In this document: one piece after another, positions 15,475-23,859 of the stretch
Layout of the letters: the number at the start of each line of letters is the position of its first letter
Numbering within the stretch: the stretch's first letter is position 1
Assembly: GCF_002803065.1 (NCBI RefSeq)
Contig: NZ_NNBL01000004.1
Span: 191,831-255,830, forward strand
Length of the DNA stretch: 64,000 nucleotides
From: Streptomyces sp. CB01635
GTDB lineage: Bacteria > Actinomycetota > Actinomycetes > Streptomycetales > Streptomycetaceae
Direction: 5' to 3'
Made by a program: the position numbers and the translations under genes
The notes under the pieces: model-generated
What the model saw: only the letters and a program-made list of their open reading frames with translations
The model's database searches: none
Told to the model about the DNA's origin: nothing

Positions 15475-16871
15475 GGTGGGCCCTGGTCAAGGTGTGCCTC
15501 GCCGTCACCGCCATGGTTGTCGTCGCCTTCGCGGTTCCACTCGGCCTCGTCATCAAGGAGATGGCCAGGGACCGCGCCTTCTCCAACGCCGAGCGGACCG
15601 CCGCCGCGATCGGGCCCACCCTCTCCATCACCGCCGACCGCGACGAGCTGACCCGCGCCGTCGCCTCCACCGAGGCCGGCGCCGACGGCCGCATGGCCGT
15701 GTACATCCCGGCCTCCGGCGGCGCCCCGGCGATCCAGGTCGGCACGTCGCGCGCCGGTGACAGGCACGTCGGCCTCCGGCAGGCCACCGTCGCCGATGTG
15801 CCCGGCGGGTCCGTGTGGCTCCAGCCCATCGCCGTCAGCTCCGGCATCGCCGTCGTCGAGGTGTTCGTGCCGGAGTCCGAGGTCACCAACGGCGTCGCCA
15901 CCGCGTGGCTCGTCCTGGCCGGCGTCGGCGTCGCCCTCGTCATAGGGTCCGTAGCCGTCGCCGACCGGCTCGGCGTACGCATGGTGCAGCCCGCCCAGCG
16001 GCTCGTCTCCGCCGCGCACGATCTGGGCGAGGGGAAGCTCGGGGCGCGTGTTCCGGAGGACGGGCCCACGGAACTTCGGCTGGCGGCCGTCGCGTTCAAC
16101 TCCATGGCCGATCAGGTCGTTCAACTGCTCGCCAATGAGCGGGAGCTGGCGGCCGATCTCTCCCATCGGCTGCGTACGCCCCTCACCGTTCTGCGGCTCA
16201 ACGCCGTCTCGCTGGGGGAGGGCGCCGCCGCCGAGCAGACCCGTGCCGCCGTCGAGCAGCTGGAGCGCGAGGTCGACACCATCATCCGTACCGCCCGCGA
16301 CGCCAAGCCGCAGACCGCCGCCGCGGGGCCGGGGGCCGGGTGCGATGCCGCCGAGGTCATCCGTGAGCGCATGGACTTCTGGTCCGCGCTCGCCGAGGAC
16401 GAGGGGCGCAAGGTGCGCGTCGCCGGCGTTGACCGGCCTGTACGTATCCCCGTGGCCCGGGGGGAGCTGGCTGCCGCACTCGACGCGCTGCTCGGGAATG
16501 TCTTTCGGCATACGCCCGAAGGCACCGCCTTCGCCGTCGACGTGCACAGCGGCGAGGACGCCGTGATCGTGCTCGTCTCGGATGCGGGGCCCGGGATCCT
16601 GGACCCGGACGCCGCGATGGCCCGGGGGCGGGGTTCCGGCAGTGACGGGTCCACCGGGCTCGGGCTCGACATCGTCCGTCGGCTCGCCGAGTCGACCGGC
16701 GGTGATGTGCGCATCGGGTCCTCCGTGCTCGGGGGGACCGAGGTGCGGATCTGGGTGCAGCTGGACGGGCGGGGGCCCGGGTCCCGTGGGGCTGTGCGGC
16801 GGGGGCACCGGGGTGGGGTGCGGCGTGGCCGGAAGCGGGGGGCCGGCGCCGGGTCCGGTGCCGCTGTGTAG
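15471..16871 (+). CDS. Sensor histidine kinase partnered with the OmpR regulator
   Basis: A 466-aa membrane kinase. TM1 spans ~6-30 (VCLAVTAMVVVAFAVPLGLV). An extracytoplasmic loop of ~110 residues with no known domain follows, then TM2 near 143-162 (AWLVLAGVGVALVIGSVAV). Next come HAMP (VQPAQRLVSAAHDLGEGKL), DHp with His ~231 in LSHRLRTPLTVL, and the ATPase domain with N-box LGNVFRHTP, G1 DAGPGIL and G2 STGLGLDIV. The last ~30 residues are a Gly/Arg-rich tail (RRGHRGGVRRGRKRG) with no homology I recognise, possibly a nucleic-acid- or membrane-contacting extension, or just low complexity. Starts inside the regulator stop codon. Confidence 0.92.
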   Translation: MRWALVKVCLAVTAMVVVAFAVPLGLVIKEMARDRAFSNAERTAAAIGPTLSITADRDELTRAVASTEAGADGRMAVYIPASGGAPAIQVGTSRAGDRHVGLRQATVADVPGGSVWLQPIAVSSGIAVVEVFVPESEVTNGVATAWLVLAGVGVALVIGSVAVADRLGVRMVQPAQRLVSAAHDLGEGKLGARVPEDGPTELRLAAVAFNSMADQVVQLLANERELAADLSHRLRTPLTVLRLNAVSLGEGAAAEQTRAAVEQLEREVDTIIRTARDAKPQTAAAGPGAGCDAAEVIRERMDFWSALAEDEGRKVRVAGVDRPVRIPVARGELAAALDALLGNVFRHTPEGTAFAVDVHSGEDAVIVLVSDAGPGILDPDAAMARGRGSGSDGSTGLGLDIVRRLAESTGGDVRIGSSVLGGTEVRIWVQLDGRGPGSRGAVRRGHRGGVRRGRKRGAGAGSGAAV

Positions 16872-16898
16872 TCGGGTGGGACCTCATCGTTTCGGGGT

Positions 16899-16910
16899 TG
16901 GTCTCTACCT
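16899..16910. promoter_or_regulatory. Degenerate DasR-like site upstream of the chitinase
   Basis: TGGTCTCTACCT matches 9 of 12 positions of the DasR half-palindrome TGGTCTAGACCA and sits ~140 bp before a chitinase gene. Chitinase promoters in Streptomyces often carry such elements. Because of the three mismatches I call this tentative. Confidence 0.35.
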
Positions 16911-17044
16911 TTAATCCGTTCCGATGGCTTCCTTAAGCCCTCCATAAGAACCTCAACCGCCGGTACTGGTGCCCCATTTGCCAGGTTCCGGATCGCTAGC
17001 GTGCTGCCGCACCCCCACCCCCGTACAGCTAAGGCAGGCACGCG

Positions 17045-18526
17045 ATGAGCAGCACGCACCGGCGCAGGGTCAGCGGCAGGAACAAGGCGATAGGCGGGCT
17101 CGTCGCCGCGGCCGTCGTGGGCGGCGGCGCCTTCCTGTTCTCCGGTACGGCGCAGGCCGCGGGCGTCGGCGCCGCGTACACCAAGACCAGTGAGTGGTCC
17201 GGCGGGTACACCGCCCAGTACGTCGTCAAGAACGACTCGGACAAGGCCCAGTCGGACTGGAAGCTGGAGTTCGACCTGCCGTCCGGCACCAAGCTCGGCT
17301 CCCTCTGGAACGCCGAGTCGTCCGTCTCCGGCTCGCACGTCACCGTGAAGCCCGCCTCCTGGGACAAGGAAGGCATCGCCGCTGGGAAGTCCGTGACCGT
17401 CGGGTTCGTCGTCACCGGCGACTCCGATCCGGCCGGGTGCCTCATCAACGGGGCCAAGTGCTCCGTGGATGACGGGGCCACTCCGGAGCCCAGCGGTCGC
17501 CCCACGGAGTCCGCGACGCCCACCCCGAGCGCCAGCGCCTCCGCTTCAGCGACCGCCAAGCCCACCGCGACCGCCACGTCGACGGCCGGCCCCTCGCCGT
17601 CCTCGTCCTCCGGTACGGGTTCTGGCACCACGGCCGCGGGCGGCTTCGCCCCGTACGTCGACACCTCGCTCTACCCGAAGTTCGACCTGGTCGCCTCCTC
17701 CAAGGCCACCGGCGTCAAGGAGTTCAACCTCGCCTTCATCACCTCCGGTGGATCCTGCACCCCGAAGTGGGGCGGCGTCACCGACCTCGGCAGTGACGAA
17801 GTCGCCGCGCAGATAGGGGACTTGAGGGCCTCCGGCGGCGACGTCCGGGTCTCCTTCGGCGGCGCATCCGGCACCGAGCTGGCGCAGGCCTGCTCCTCGG
17901 CCTCCGACCTCGCGGCGGCCTACCAGAAGGTCATCGACCAGTTCAAGCTCACCAAGGTCGACTTCGACGTCGAGGGCGGCGCCCTGCCGGACACCGCCGC
18001 CAACACCAAGCGCGCCCAGGCCATCGCCACGCTGCAGAAGAACAACCCGGAGCTGAACGTCTCCTTCACGCTCCCCGTGATGCCCGAGGGCCTCACGTCC
18101 GACGGCGTGAACTTCCTGAAGAACGCCAAGTCCAACGGCGTCTCGACCGACCTCGTCAACATCATGGCGATGGACTACGGCGCCTCGTACAGCGGCGACA
18201 TGGGCACGTACGCCGAGCAGGCCGCTACCGCCACGCAGGCGCAGATCAAGAGCGCGCTCGGGCTGTCCGATGCCGCTGCCTGGAAGGCCGTCGCGGTCAC
18301 CCCGATGATCGGTGTCAACGACGTCTCGTCCGAGATCTTCAAGGTCGACGACGCCACGCAGCTGGTCACCTTCGCCAAGGAGAAGGGACTGGGCGGTCTG
18401 TCGATGTGGTCCGCCACCCGCGACAAGGCGTGCGAGGGCGGGGCGTCCAACTCGGCCCAGCCGACCTGCTCCTCGATCGAGCAGTCGGCCAACGCCTTCC
18501 AGAAGGCCTTCGCCTCCTTCAAGTAG
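17045..18526 (+). CDS. Secreted GH18 chitinase with N-terminal CBM2-type domain
   Basis: A 493-aa exoenzyme. A Sec signal peptide (RNKAIGGLVAAAVVGGGAFL, cleavage near AQAAG) precedes a family 2-like cellulose/chitin-binding domain (~40-145; KTSEWSGGYTAQYVVKN, paired Cys in GCLINGAKCS). A Ser/Thr/Pro/Ala linker (~150-195) connects it to the catalytic domain (from ~200). The GH18 signature DxxDxDxE is present in variant form as KVDFDVEGG, with the final Glu as proton donor. Upstream SFGGASG matches the SxGG motif, and YGASYSGDM and GLSMWSATRD match later conserved strands. It lacks the large insertion domain of subfamily A, so it groups with the small bacterial chitinases. A strong terminator follows. 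Confidence 0.9.
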   Translation: MSSTHRRRVSGRNKAIGGLVAAAVVGGGAFLFSGTAQAAGVGAAYTKTSEWSGGYTAQYVVKNDSDKAQSDWKLEFDLPSGTKLGSLWNAESSVSGSHVTVKPASWDKEGIAAGKSVTVGFVVTGDSDPAGCLINGAKCSVDDGATPEPSGRPTESATPTPSASASASATAKPTATATSTAGPSPSSSSGTGSGTTAAGGFAPYVDTSLYPKFDLVASSKATGVKEFNLAFITSGGSCTPKWGGVTDLGSDEVAAQIGDLRASGGDVRVSFGGASGTELAQACSSASDLAAAYQKVIDQFKLTKVDFDVEGGALPDTAANTKRAQAIATLQKNNPELNVSFTLPVMPEGLTSDGVNFLKNAKSNGVSTDLVNIMAMDYGASYSGDMGTYAEQAATATQAQIKSALGLSDAAAWKAVAVTPMIGVNDVSSEIFKVDDATQLVTFAKEKGLGGLSMWSATRDKACEGGASNSAQPTCSSIEQSANAFQKAFASFK

Positions 18527-18542
18527 CCCCCCGCGGGAAGCT

Positions 18543-18587
18543 GCGCGCCCCGGCCGGATCCCCATCCCCCACTCGGCCGGGGCGCGC
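18543..18587 (+). terminator. Chitinase terminator (bidirectional)
   Basis: Perfect 14-bp stem GCGCGCCCCGGCCG/CGGCCGGGGCGCGC around a 17-nt loop, followed by TTTGTG. The ~230 bp after it (18588-18816), up to the end of the GH1 gene, holds only short open frames without Streptomyces codon bias. I see no gene there. Confidence 0.85.
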
Positions 18588-18816
18588 CTTTGTGTTCCGG
18601 TCCGTTCTGAGGGGTGCCGTCGCATTGGTGCGGCTCGCGTTCTGGGTGCGCCGCCGTTTCGCCGGGTTTGTTGTCGGGTGCGGGGCCGCGGGGGCATGTA
18701 CGTGCTCGCTGTTCTATGAGTGCTCGTCAGCGAGTTGGTTGCCCGGATGTGGTGCTGGTGGCTGCGCGCACATGCCCCACGTGCCCTCCCCTCTCGTACG
18801 CGGCTGACCGCCGGTG

Positions 18817-20283
18817 CTACTTCTGCGGTGGGGGCGGGAGCGTGTTGGTGCGTGACGCTTGCGCGTACCAGTGCGCGCTCGACTTCGGCGTACGTTTCTG
18901 GGTCGCGTAGTCCACGTGGACCGCCCCGAAGCGCTTCTCGTAGCCGTACGCCCACTCGAAGTTGTCCATCAGCGACCAGAGGTAGTAGCCACGGACGTCC
19001 GCGCCGTCCTTGATCGCGCGGTGTACGGCGGACAGGTGGCCGTGGAGGTACGCGATGCGCTCCGGGTCGTGGATCCGGCCTTCCGGGTCCGGCTTGTCGT
19101 CGTACGCCGCGCCGTTCTCCGTGATGTACAGCGGCAGGCCCGGCGCCTCCCTGGTGTAGCGCATGATCAGGTCGTGCAGGCCCGTCGGGTCGATCGTCCA
19201 GCCCATCTCCGTGCGCTCGCCCGGGGACTGGTGGAACGCGATGTCATCCGCTCCCGGCCAGGGCGAGTGGTCGCTCGCCCCGTGGCCGTCGGCCCGGGTG
19301 GCCGGTGCTGACGGGGCCGCGGAGACCAGGGACGGCGTGTAGTAGTTGAGGCCCAGGGCGTCCAGGGGCTGGTGGATCGCCGCCAGGTCCGTCGTGTGCA
19401 CGAACGACCAGTCCGTGATCCTCGCGGTGTCCGTGATCAGGTCCGCCGGGTACTCCCCGTGCAGCATCGGGCCGTGGAACACGCCGTTGGCCAGGTTGTC
19501 GATGCGGCGTCGGGCGTCGTTGTCGGCCGGGCTCTCGGGTGAAAGGGGCCTGACCGTCGAGGAGTTGAGGCTTACTGCTACTTCCGCTCGGGATGGCAGC
19601 GTCTGGCGCAGTGCCTGTGTTGCCAGGCCGTGGGCCAGGTTGAGGTGGTGGGCCGCTCGGAGCGTTGCCGCCGGGTCCGTCCTGCCTGGCGCGTGCACAC
19701 CCGAGCCGTAGCCCAGGAACGCGCTGCACCACGGCTCGTTGAGCGTGATCCAGAAGTCCACCCGGTCGCCCAGCGCCTCGCCGACCATGCCCGCGTACTC
19801 CGCGAAGCGGTACGCCGTGTCGCGTGCCGGCCAGCCGCCCGCGTCCTCCAGTTCCTGCGGCAGATCCCAGTGGTAGAGGGTCAGGGCCGGCTTGATGCCC
19901 TTGGCCAGGAGTTCGTCCGTCAGGCGTCGGTAGAAGTCCAGGCCCCGCTGTACCGCGGGGCCGCGGCCCGTGGGCTGCACCCTCGGCCACGAGACCGAGA
20001 AGCGGTACGTGCCCAGGTCCAGGTCCTTCATGAGCGCCACGTCGTCCCGGTAGCGGTGGTAGTGGTCCACCGCTATGTCGCCCGTCTCACCGCCGGCCGT
20101 TTTGCCCGGCGTGTGGCTGAACGTGTCCCAGATCGACGGCGTCCTGCCGTCCTCCCTCACCGCCCCCTCGATCTGGTACGCCGATGTCGCCGCCCCCCAG
20201 AGGAAGTTCGGCGGGAACGTGGGGGTGGCGGGGGACGCGGGGGTGGGATCTGTTGTGGGTGTCTGGGTAATGGGCTCAGGCAT
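18817..20283 (-). CDS. bglC: GH1 beta-glucosidase (cellobiose/cellotriose hydrolysis)
   Basis: A 488-aa intracellular glycosidase. After a Thr/Pro-rich leader (~20 residues) the GH1 fold begins at FPPNFLWGAATSAYQIEGA, the family N-terminal signature. The acid/base Glu is in FWITLNEPW and the nucleophile Glu in YITENGAAYDD. GYYLWSLMDNFEWAYGYEKRFG supplies the aglycone-site Trp and Glu. No signal peptide, consistent with cleavage of imported cello-oligosaccharides to glucose. It is last in the cebEFG-bglC order, separated from cebG by a hairpin. A near-perfect CebR palindrome overlaps its ATG, so repression is likely direct. Symbol given by homology and position. Confidence 0.93.
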   Translation of the reverse strand: MPEPITQTPTTDPTPASPATPTFPPNFLWGAATSAYQIEGAVREDGRTPSIWDTFSHTPGKTAGGETGDIAVDHYHRYRDDVALMKDLDLGTYRFSVSWPRVQPTGRGPAVQRGLDFYRRLTDELLAKGIKPALTLYHWDLPQELEDAGGWPARDTAYRFAEYAGMVGEALGDRVDFWITLNEPWCSAFLGYGSGVHAPGRTDPAATLRAAHHLNLAHGLATQALRQTLPSRAEVAVSLNSSTVRPLSPESPADNDARRRIDNLANGVFHGPMLHGEYPADLITDTARITDWSFVHTTDLAAIHQPLDALGLNYYTPSLVSAAPSAPATRADGHGASDHSPWPGADDIAFHQSPGERTEMGWTIDPTGLHDLIMRYTREAPGLPLYITENGAAYDDKPDPEGRIHDPERIAYLHGHLSAVHRAIKDGADVRGYYLWSLMDNFEWAYGYEKRFGAVHVDYATQKRTPKSSAHWYAQASRTNTLPPPPQK

Positions 20284-20296
20284 GGAAGCGCTCCCA
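20283..20296 (-). promoter_or_regulatory. CebR operator overlapping bglC start codon
   Basis: TGGAAGCGCTCCCA, one mismatch from the CebR consensus TGGGAGCGCTCCCA, lies across the bglC initiation codon. A repressor bound here would block initiation or elongation directly at the gene start. Confidence 0.85.
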
Positions 20297-20317
20297 TCGG
20301 TAGGAAGTTTGTGGGGT

Positions 20318-20341
20318 GGGGCCGCCGCTTGCGGCGGCCCC
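20318..20341 (-). terminator. Hairpin between cebG and bglC
   Basis: Stem GGGGCCGCCGC/GCGGCGGCCCC with a 2-nt core loop, directly after the cebG stop. Transcripts from cebEFG would partly stop here, leaving bglC to its own promoter and operator. Confidence 0.7.
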
Positions 20342-20349
20342 CAAAAACG

Positions 20350-21252
20350 TCAGCCCTTTACCGCGCCCTGCATGATGCCGCCCACGATCTGCTTGCCGAA
20401 CAGCAGGAACGCGATCAGCAGCGGCAGCGTGCCGAGCAGGGCACCGGCCATGATCACCGAGTCGTCGGGGATGTAGCCGGTGCCCAGTTGGTTGAGGGCC
20501 ACCTGGACCGTCGGGTTCTCTCCGTTGAGCGCGATGATCGGCCACAGGAAGTCGTTCCACGCCATCACGAACGTCAGCAGCCCGAGCACCGCCATCGCCG
20601 GGCGCGCCGCCGGGAAGACCACGTGCCAGACGACCCGCAGACTGCTCGCCCCGTCGACCCGGGCGGCCTCGATGAGTTCGGTGGGCAGCGCCTGGACCAG
20701 GTACTGGCGCATGAAGAACGTACCGAAGGCGCTGACCAGGGTCGGCAGGATGACCGTCTGCAGATGGTTCGCCCAGCCCAGGTCCGTCATCCACAAGTAC
20801 AGCGGGACCACCGCGAGTTGGGGCGGGATCATCATCGTGCCGATGGTGATCAGCAACAGCGTGGTCGAGAATCGGAAACGTAGTTTGGCGAAGGCGAAAC
20901 CGGCGAGCGTGGAGAACAGCACCGTGCCGACGGTGATGGTCGCCGCCACGAGGATGGTGTTCCACATCGCGGTGCCCATGCCGGCCTGGTTCCAGGCGGT
21001 CTCCAGGTTCTTGAACAGGTTTCCGCCGAACCAGAAGGGGGGTGGTGTCTGCGCGAGGCGGGTGTTGGTGCGTGAGGCCGCGATCGTCGTCCACAGCAGC
21101 GGGGCGAGGGAGATCACGGCGAACAGGATCAGCACGAGGTACGTGACCGGCCCCGCGTGCAGCTGCTTGCCCGCGCCCAGGATCCGCCGCCGACGCGGCG
21201 GTTCGGCGTCCTGCGCGACCTGAGGCGGTGTCGCGTCGGTGATGGTGGTCAT
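20350..21252 (-). CDS. cebG: Cello-oligosaccharide ABC transporter permease CebG
   Basis: A 300-aa inner-membrane permease of the CUT1 sugar family. About six membrane segments are visible (YLVLILFAVISLAPLLW; ITVGTVLFSTLAGFAF; LLLITIGTMMIPPQLAV and others). The EAA loop contacting the ATPase reads IEAARVDGASSLRVVWHVVFP. The start ATG 21252 has GAGGAAA upstream and overlaps the cebF stop as ATGA. No ATPase gene is in this operon; in Streptomyces the shared MsiK protein energises CebEFG, and it is encoded elsewhere. Confidence 0.95.
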   Translation of the reverse strand: MTTITDATPPQVAQDAEPPRRRRILGAGKQLHAGPVTYLVLILFAVISLAPLLWTTIAASRTNTRLAQTPPPFWFGGNLFKNLETAWNQAGMGTAMWNTILVAATITVGTVLFSTLAGFAFAKLRFRFSTTLLLITIGTMMIPPQLAVVPLYLWMTDLGWANHLQTVILPTLVSAFGTFFMRQYLVQALPTELIEAARVDGASSLRVVWHVVFPAARPAMAVLGLLTFVMAWNDFLWPIIALNGENPTVQVALNQLGTGYIPDDSVIMAGALLGTLPLLIAFLLFGKQIVGGIMQGAVKG

Positions 21253-22280
21253 TGGGATTTCCTCAGCCGTCGGGTGATCAGCAGGTTGACCGCGGCCACG
21301 ATGAGCAGGATCAGGAACATCGACCAGGCGATCGCGGACGCCTTGCCGAGGTTGCCGACGATCCAGCCCTGGTCGTACATGTACAGGCCGAGCGTCTGGT
21401 ACTGGTGCTCGGACCCGCCCTTGGTGCCGCTGACACCGCCGAACAGCAGGGGCTCGCCGAAGAGTTGTGTCGCACCGATCGTGGAGACGACCACCGTGAA
21501 CAGGATCGTCGGACGCAGCATCGGAATGGTCACGTGCCGGAACTGCTGCCAGCGGTTCGCGCCGTCCAGGGCCGCCGACTCGTACAGGTCGGCCGGGATG
21601 GCCTGCATCGCCGCCAGATAGATCAGCGCGTTGTATCCGGTCCACCGCCAGATCACGATCGAGGAGACCGCTGCTTGCGAACCCCAGTCGGATTCACGCC
21701 AGTTGACCGGGTCGATGCCGACCAGGTCGAGCGCCCAGTTGATCATGCCGGTGTCGGGCGAGAAGAGCAGCACGAAGACGAGCGTCGCCGCCGCCACCGA
21801 GGTGGCGTACGGGGTGAGCATGACGACGCGCCACACGGTGGAGCCGCGCAGCCGGTAGTTGAGCATGTGTGCGAGCCAGATCGCCGCGATCAGCTGCGGC
21901 ACGGTCGAGATCACGCCGATGGTGAACGTGTTCTTCAGCGCGTTCCAGAAGAAGTCCGACTGGAAGAGGTTCGTGTAGTTGTCCAGGCCCGCCCAGGTCT
22001 GGCCGTCCAGGTTCGACAGCTGCACATGGTGCAGCGAGTACCAGGCGGTGTAGAGCAGCGGCACCATTGAGAAGGCGCCGAAGATGATGAAGAAGGGGGA
22101 GATGAACGCGTACGGGGACGCCTTCATGTCCCAGCGGTACAGCCGGCTGCGCCAGGCGCCGGCGCCCGTCGGCGCCGTACCGCGGCCCTGAGCGCCCCGG
22201 GCCGCGCCCGGCTCCTGGGAGCCGGGCGCGGTGTCGGCGCTCGTCGCGGACTGCGCGAGAGCCTCGTCGGAGCTGGTCAC
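21249..22280 (-). CDS. cebF: Cello-oligosaccharide ABC transporter permease CebF
   Basis: A 343-aa permease. A 45-residue Ala/Gly/Ser-rich cytoplasmic leader precedes six predicted membrane helices (FISPFFIIFGAFSMVPLLY; FTIGVISTVPQLIAAIWLA; ATSVAAATLVFVLLF). The conserved EAA loop is YESAALDGANRWQQFRHVTIP. Start GTG 22280 overlaps the cebE stop as GTGA, and its stop overlaps the cebG start, so the three transporter genes are translationally coupled. It forms the heterodimeric pore with CebG for cellobiose and cellotriose. Confidence 0.95.
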   Translation of the reverse strand: MTSSDEALAQSATSADTAPGSQEPGAARGAQGRGTAPTGAGAWRSRLYRWDMKASPYAFISPFFIIFGAFSMVPLLYTAWYSLHHVQLSNLDGQTWAGLDNYTNLFQSDFFWNALKNTFTIGVISTVPQLIAAIWLAHMLNYRLRGSTVWRVVMLTPYATSVAAATLVFVLLFSPDTGMINWALDLVGIDPVNWRESDWGSQAAVSSIVIWRWTGYNALIYLAAMQAIPADLYESAALDGANRWQQFRHVTIPMLRPTILFTVVVSTIGATQLFGEPLLFGGVSGTKGGSEHQYQTLGLYMYDQGWIVGNLGKASAIAWSMFLILLIVAAVNLLITRRLRKSQ

Positions 22281-23605
22281 TGGTCGAGCACGTCCTTGAC
22301 TTCCTTGGTGGCCGCGTCCCAGCCCTGCGCGGGCGACTTGCCCTTCTGCTCGACCTGGAGGATGCCGGTGTCGGTGATCGCGGTGCCGATCGGCTGGTCC
22401 TTGATGCCGAAGACCTGGACCGGGATGGTCTTCGCCGAGTCGGAGAAGATCTGTGTCAGGGGCGCGTCGGAGAAGTACGCGGTCGTCGCGGCCTGCGGCT
22501 TCAGGTCGGCGTACGCCGAAGGCATCGACGGGAAGCTGGCCTGCTTGGCGAAGACCTTCGCCTGCTGCGCGGGCGCGGTCAGCCACTTCGCCAGCGCGAT
22601 GGCCTCCTTCTGGTGCTTGCTCGCCGTCGGCACACCGATGAACGAGCCGCCCCAGTTGGCCGCGGTCGGTGCGGCCGCCACGTCCCACTTGCCCTTGCCG
22701 GCGTCACCGGACTTCTCCTGGATGTAGCCGAGCATCCACGCGGGGCAGGCCACCGTGGCGAAGGTGCCGTTTGCGAAGCCCTGTTGCCACGGTTTGTCGA
22801 ACTGCTTCAGCTTGGCCGACATGTTGCTGGTCGCCACCTCCATGGCGGCGTTCCAGGACTTCTTCACCCCCGTGGACTTGTCCCAGATGACGCTGCCGTC
22901 CTTGTCGTAGTACCGCTGCTTCTCGCCGCCGAGCGCCGCGTTGTACACGGAGGACGCGGAGTCCACGTACTTGGTCTTGCCCGGCGCCTTCTTCATGTAC
23001 TGCTTGCCGAGGTCGACGTACTTGCTCCAGTCGCCCTTCCACTGCGCGGCGAGCTTGGTGCGGTCGGTCTCCAGGCCGGCCTTCTCGAACAGGTCCTTGC
23101 GGTAGCAGATCGCCATCGGGCCGACGTCCGTGCCGAGCCCGATGAGCTTGCCGTCCTTGGTGGTGGCCTGGGCGTTCTTCCAGTCCAGCCACTGCGACTT
23201 GTCGACCTCCTTGCCGAGGTCGACGAACTTGTCGGCCTGCGTCTGGACGGCCTCGGTGATGTTGCCGACCTCGATCGCCTGGATGTCGTCCGTGCCGGAT
23301 CCGGCCTGCAGCCGGGTAAGCGTCTTCGGCCAGTAGACGTCGGTGCGGGTGGTGACGTTCTCCTTGATCGTCACGCCCGGGTGCAGCTTCATGTACTCGT
23401 CGTAGAGCCCGGCCTGCTTGTAGCCGAAGACGCCGAACGTGCCGATCGTGATCGTGGTGCCGCCCTTGTTGCCGCCACCCCCGCTCGAACCGCCGTCGGA
23501 TCCTGAGTCGTCATCGGTCGCGCATCCGGCGAGCAGCCCTGTGGCCAGGGCGGCGACGACCGCGAAGGTCATCGCGCGTCGGGACGTGCGGGCAGTCGTG
23601 CGCAT
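22277..23605 (-). CDS. cebE: Cellobiose/cellotriose-binding lipoprotein CebE
   Basis: A 442-aa solute-binding protein of the ABC importer. The ATG 23605 has a textbook GGAGG 5 nt upstream. The type II signal peptide runs AMTFAVVAALATGLLAGCA with lipobox LLAGC; the Cys is lipidated and the protein is held on the outside of the membrane. A Gly/Ser/Asp-rich tether (DDDSGSDGGSSGGGGN) follows. The body is a class I sugar-binding fold (YWPKTLTRLQAGSGTDDIQ, KWLTAPAQQAKVFAKQ). It is the first gene of the operon and lies behind a perfect CebR palindrome. In pathogenic relatives CebE also takes up cello-oligosaccharides that trigger thaxtomin production; nothing here bears on that. Confidence 0.95.
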   Translation of the reverse strand: MRTTARTSRRAMTFAVVAALATGLLAGCATDDDSGSDGGSSGGGGNKGGTTITIGTFGVFGYKQAGLYDEYMKLHPGVTIKENVTTRTDVYWPKTLTRLQAGSGTDDIQAIEVGNITEAVQTQADKFVDLGKEVDKSQWLDWKNAQATTKDGKLIGLGTDVGPMAICYRKDLFEKAGLETDRTKLAAQWKGDWSKYVDLGKQYMKKAPGKTKYVDSASSVYNAALGGEKQRYYDKDGSVIWDKSTGVKKSWNAAMEVATSNMSAKLKQFDKPWQQGFANGTFATVACPAWMLGYIQEKSGDAGKGKWDVAAAPTAANWGGSFIGVPTASKHQKEAIALAKWLTAPAQQAKVFAKQASFPSMPSAYADLKPQAATTAYFSDAPLTQIFSDSAKTIPVQVFGIKDQPIGTAITDTGILQVEQKGKSPAQGWDAATKEVKDVLDQ

Positions 23606-23727
23606 TGCGTCCTCCAAAGTACTCACTTGCTCTGAAGTGCCAACCCCGGCCAACTGCCTTGTTACGCCCGTTTGTTCACGTGCGGCTCGGGCGGGGAACG
23701 TGCGGCTTCTGTAGGCGTCCAGTAGAG

Positions 23728-23741
23728 TGGGAGCGCTCCCA
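23728..23741. promoter_or_regulatory. CebR operator between cebE and cebR
   Basis: Perfect 14-bp palindrome TGGGAGCGCTCCCA in the 254-bp divergent region, 123 bp upstream of cebE and 119 bp upstream of cebR. It can control the transporter and, by position, cebR itself. In the family, cellobiose or cellotriose binding releases the repressor. Confidence 0.95.
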
Positions 23742-23859
23742 CCGGTGATGTGTTGAAGAGTCGTCGCTCGGCCCGGGGGTGTCAAGACACCCGGCAGTGA
23801 CAACTTGGCGCGGTTATAGGGCTGTTAGATTCCGCGTGAGACTTGGGGAGGTAGGAGTC

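Noticed and set aside
14646..16871. One long frame (741 codons) covering both response regulator and kinase
   Set aside because: Its N-terminal third is the response-regulator region read out of frame. The kinase is preceded by its own ATG at 15471 overlapping the regulator stop.
18588..18816. Short open frames after the chitinase terminator (for example 18614-18910)
   Set aside because: They have no ribosome site and no third-position GC bias, and run into the oppositely oriented GH1 gene.
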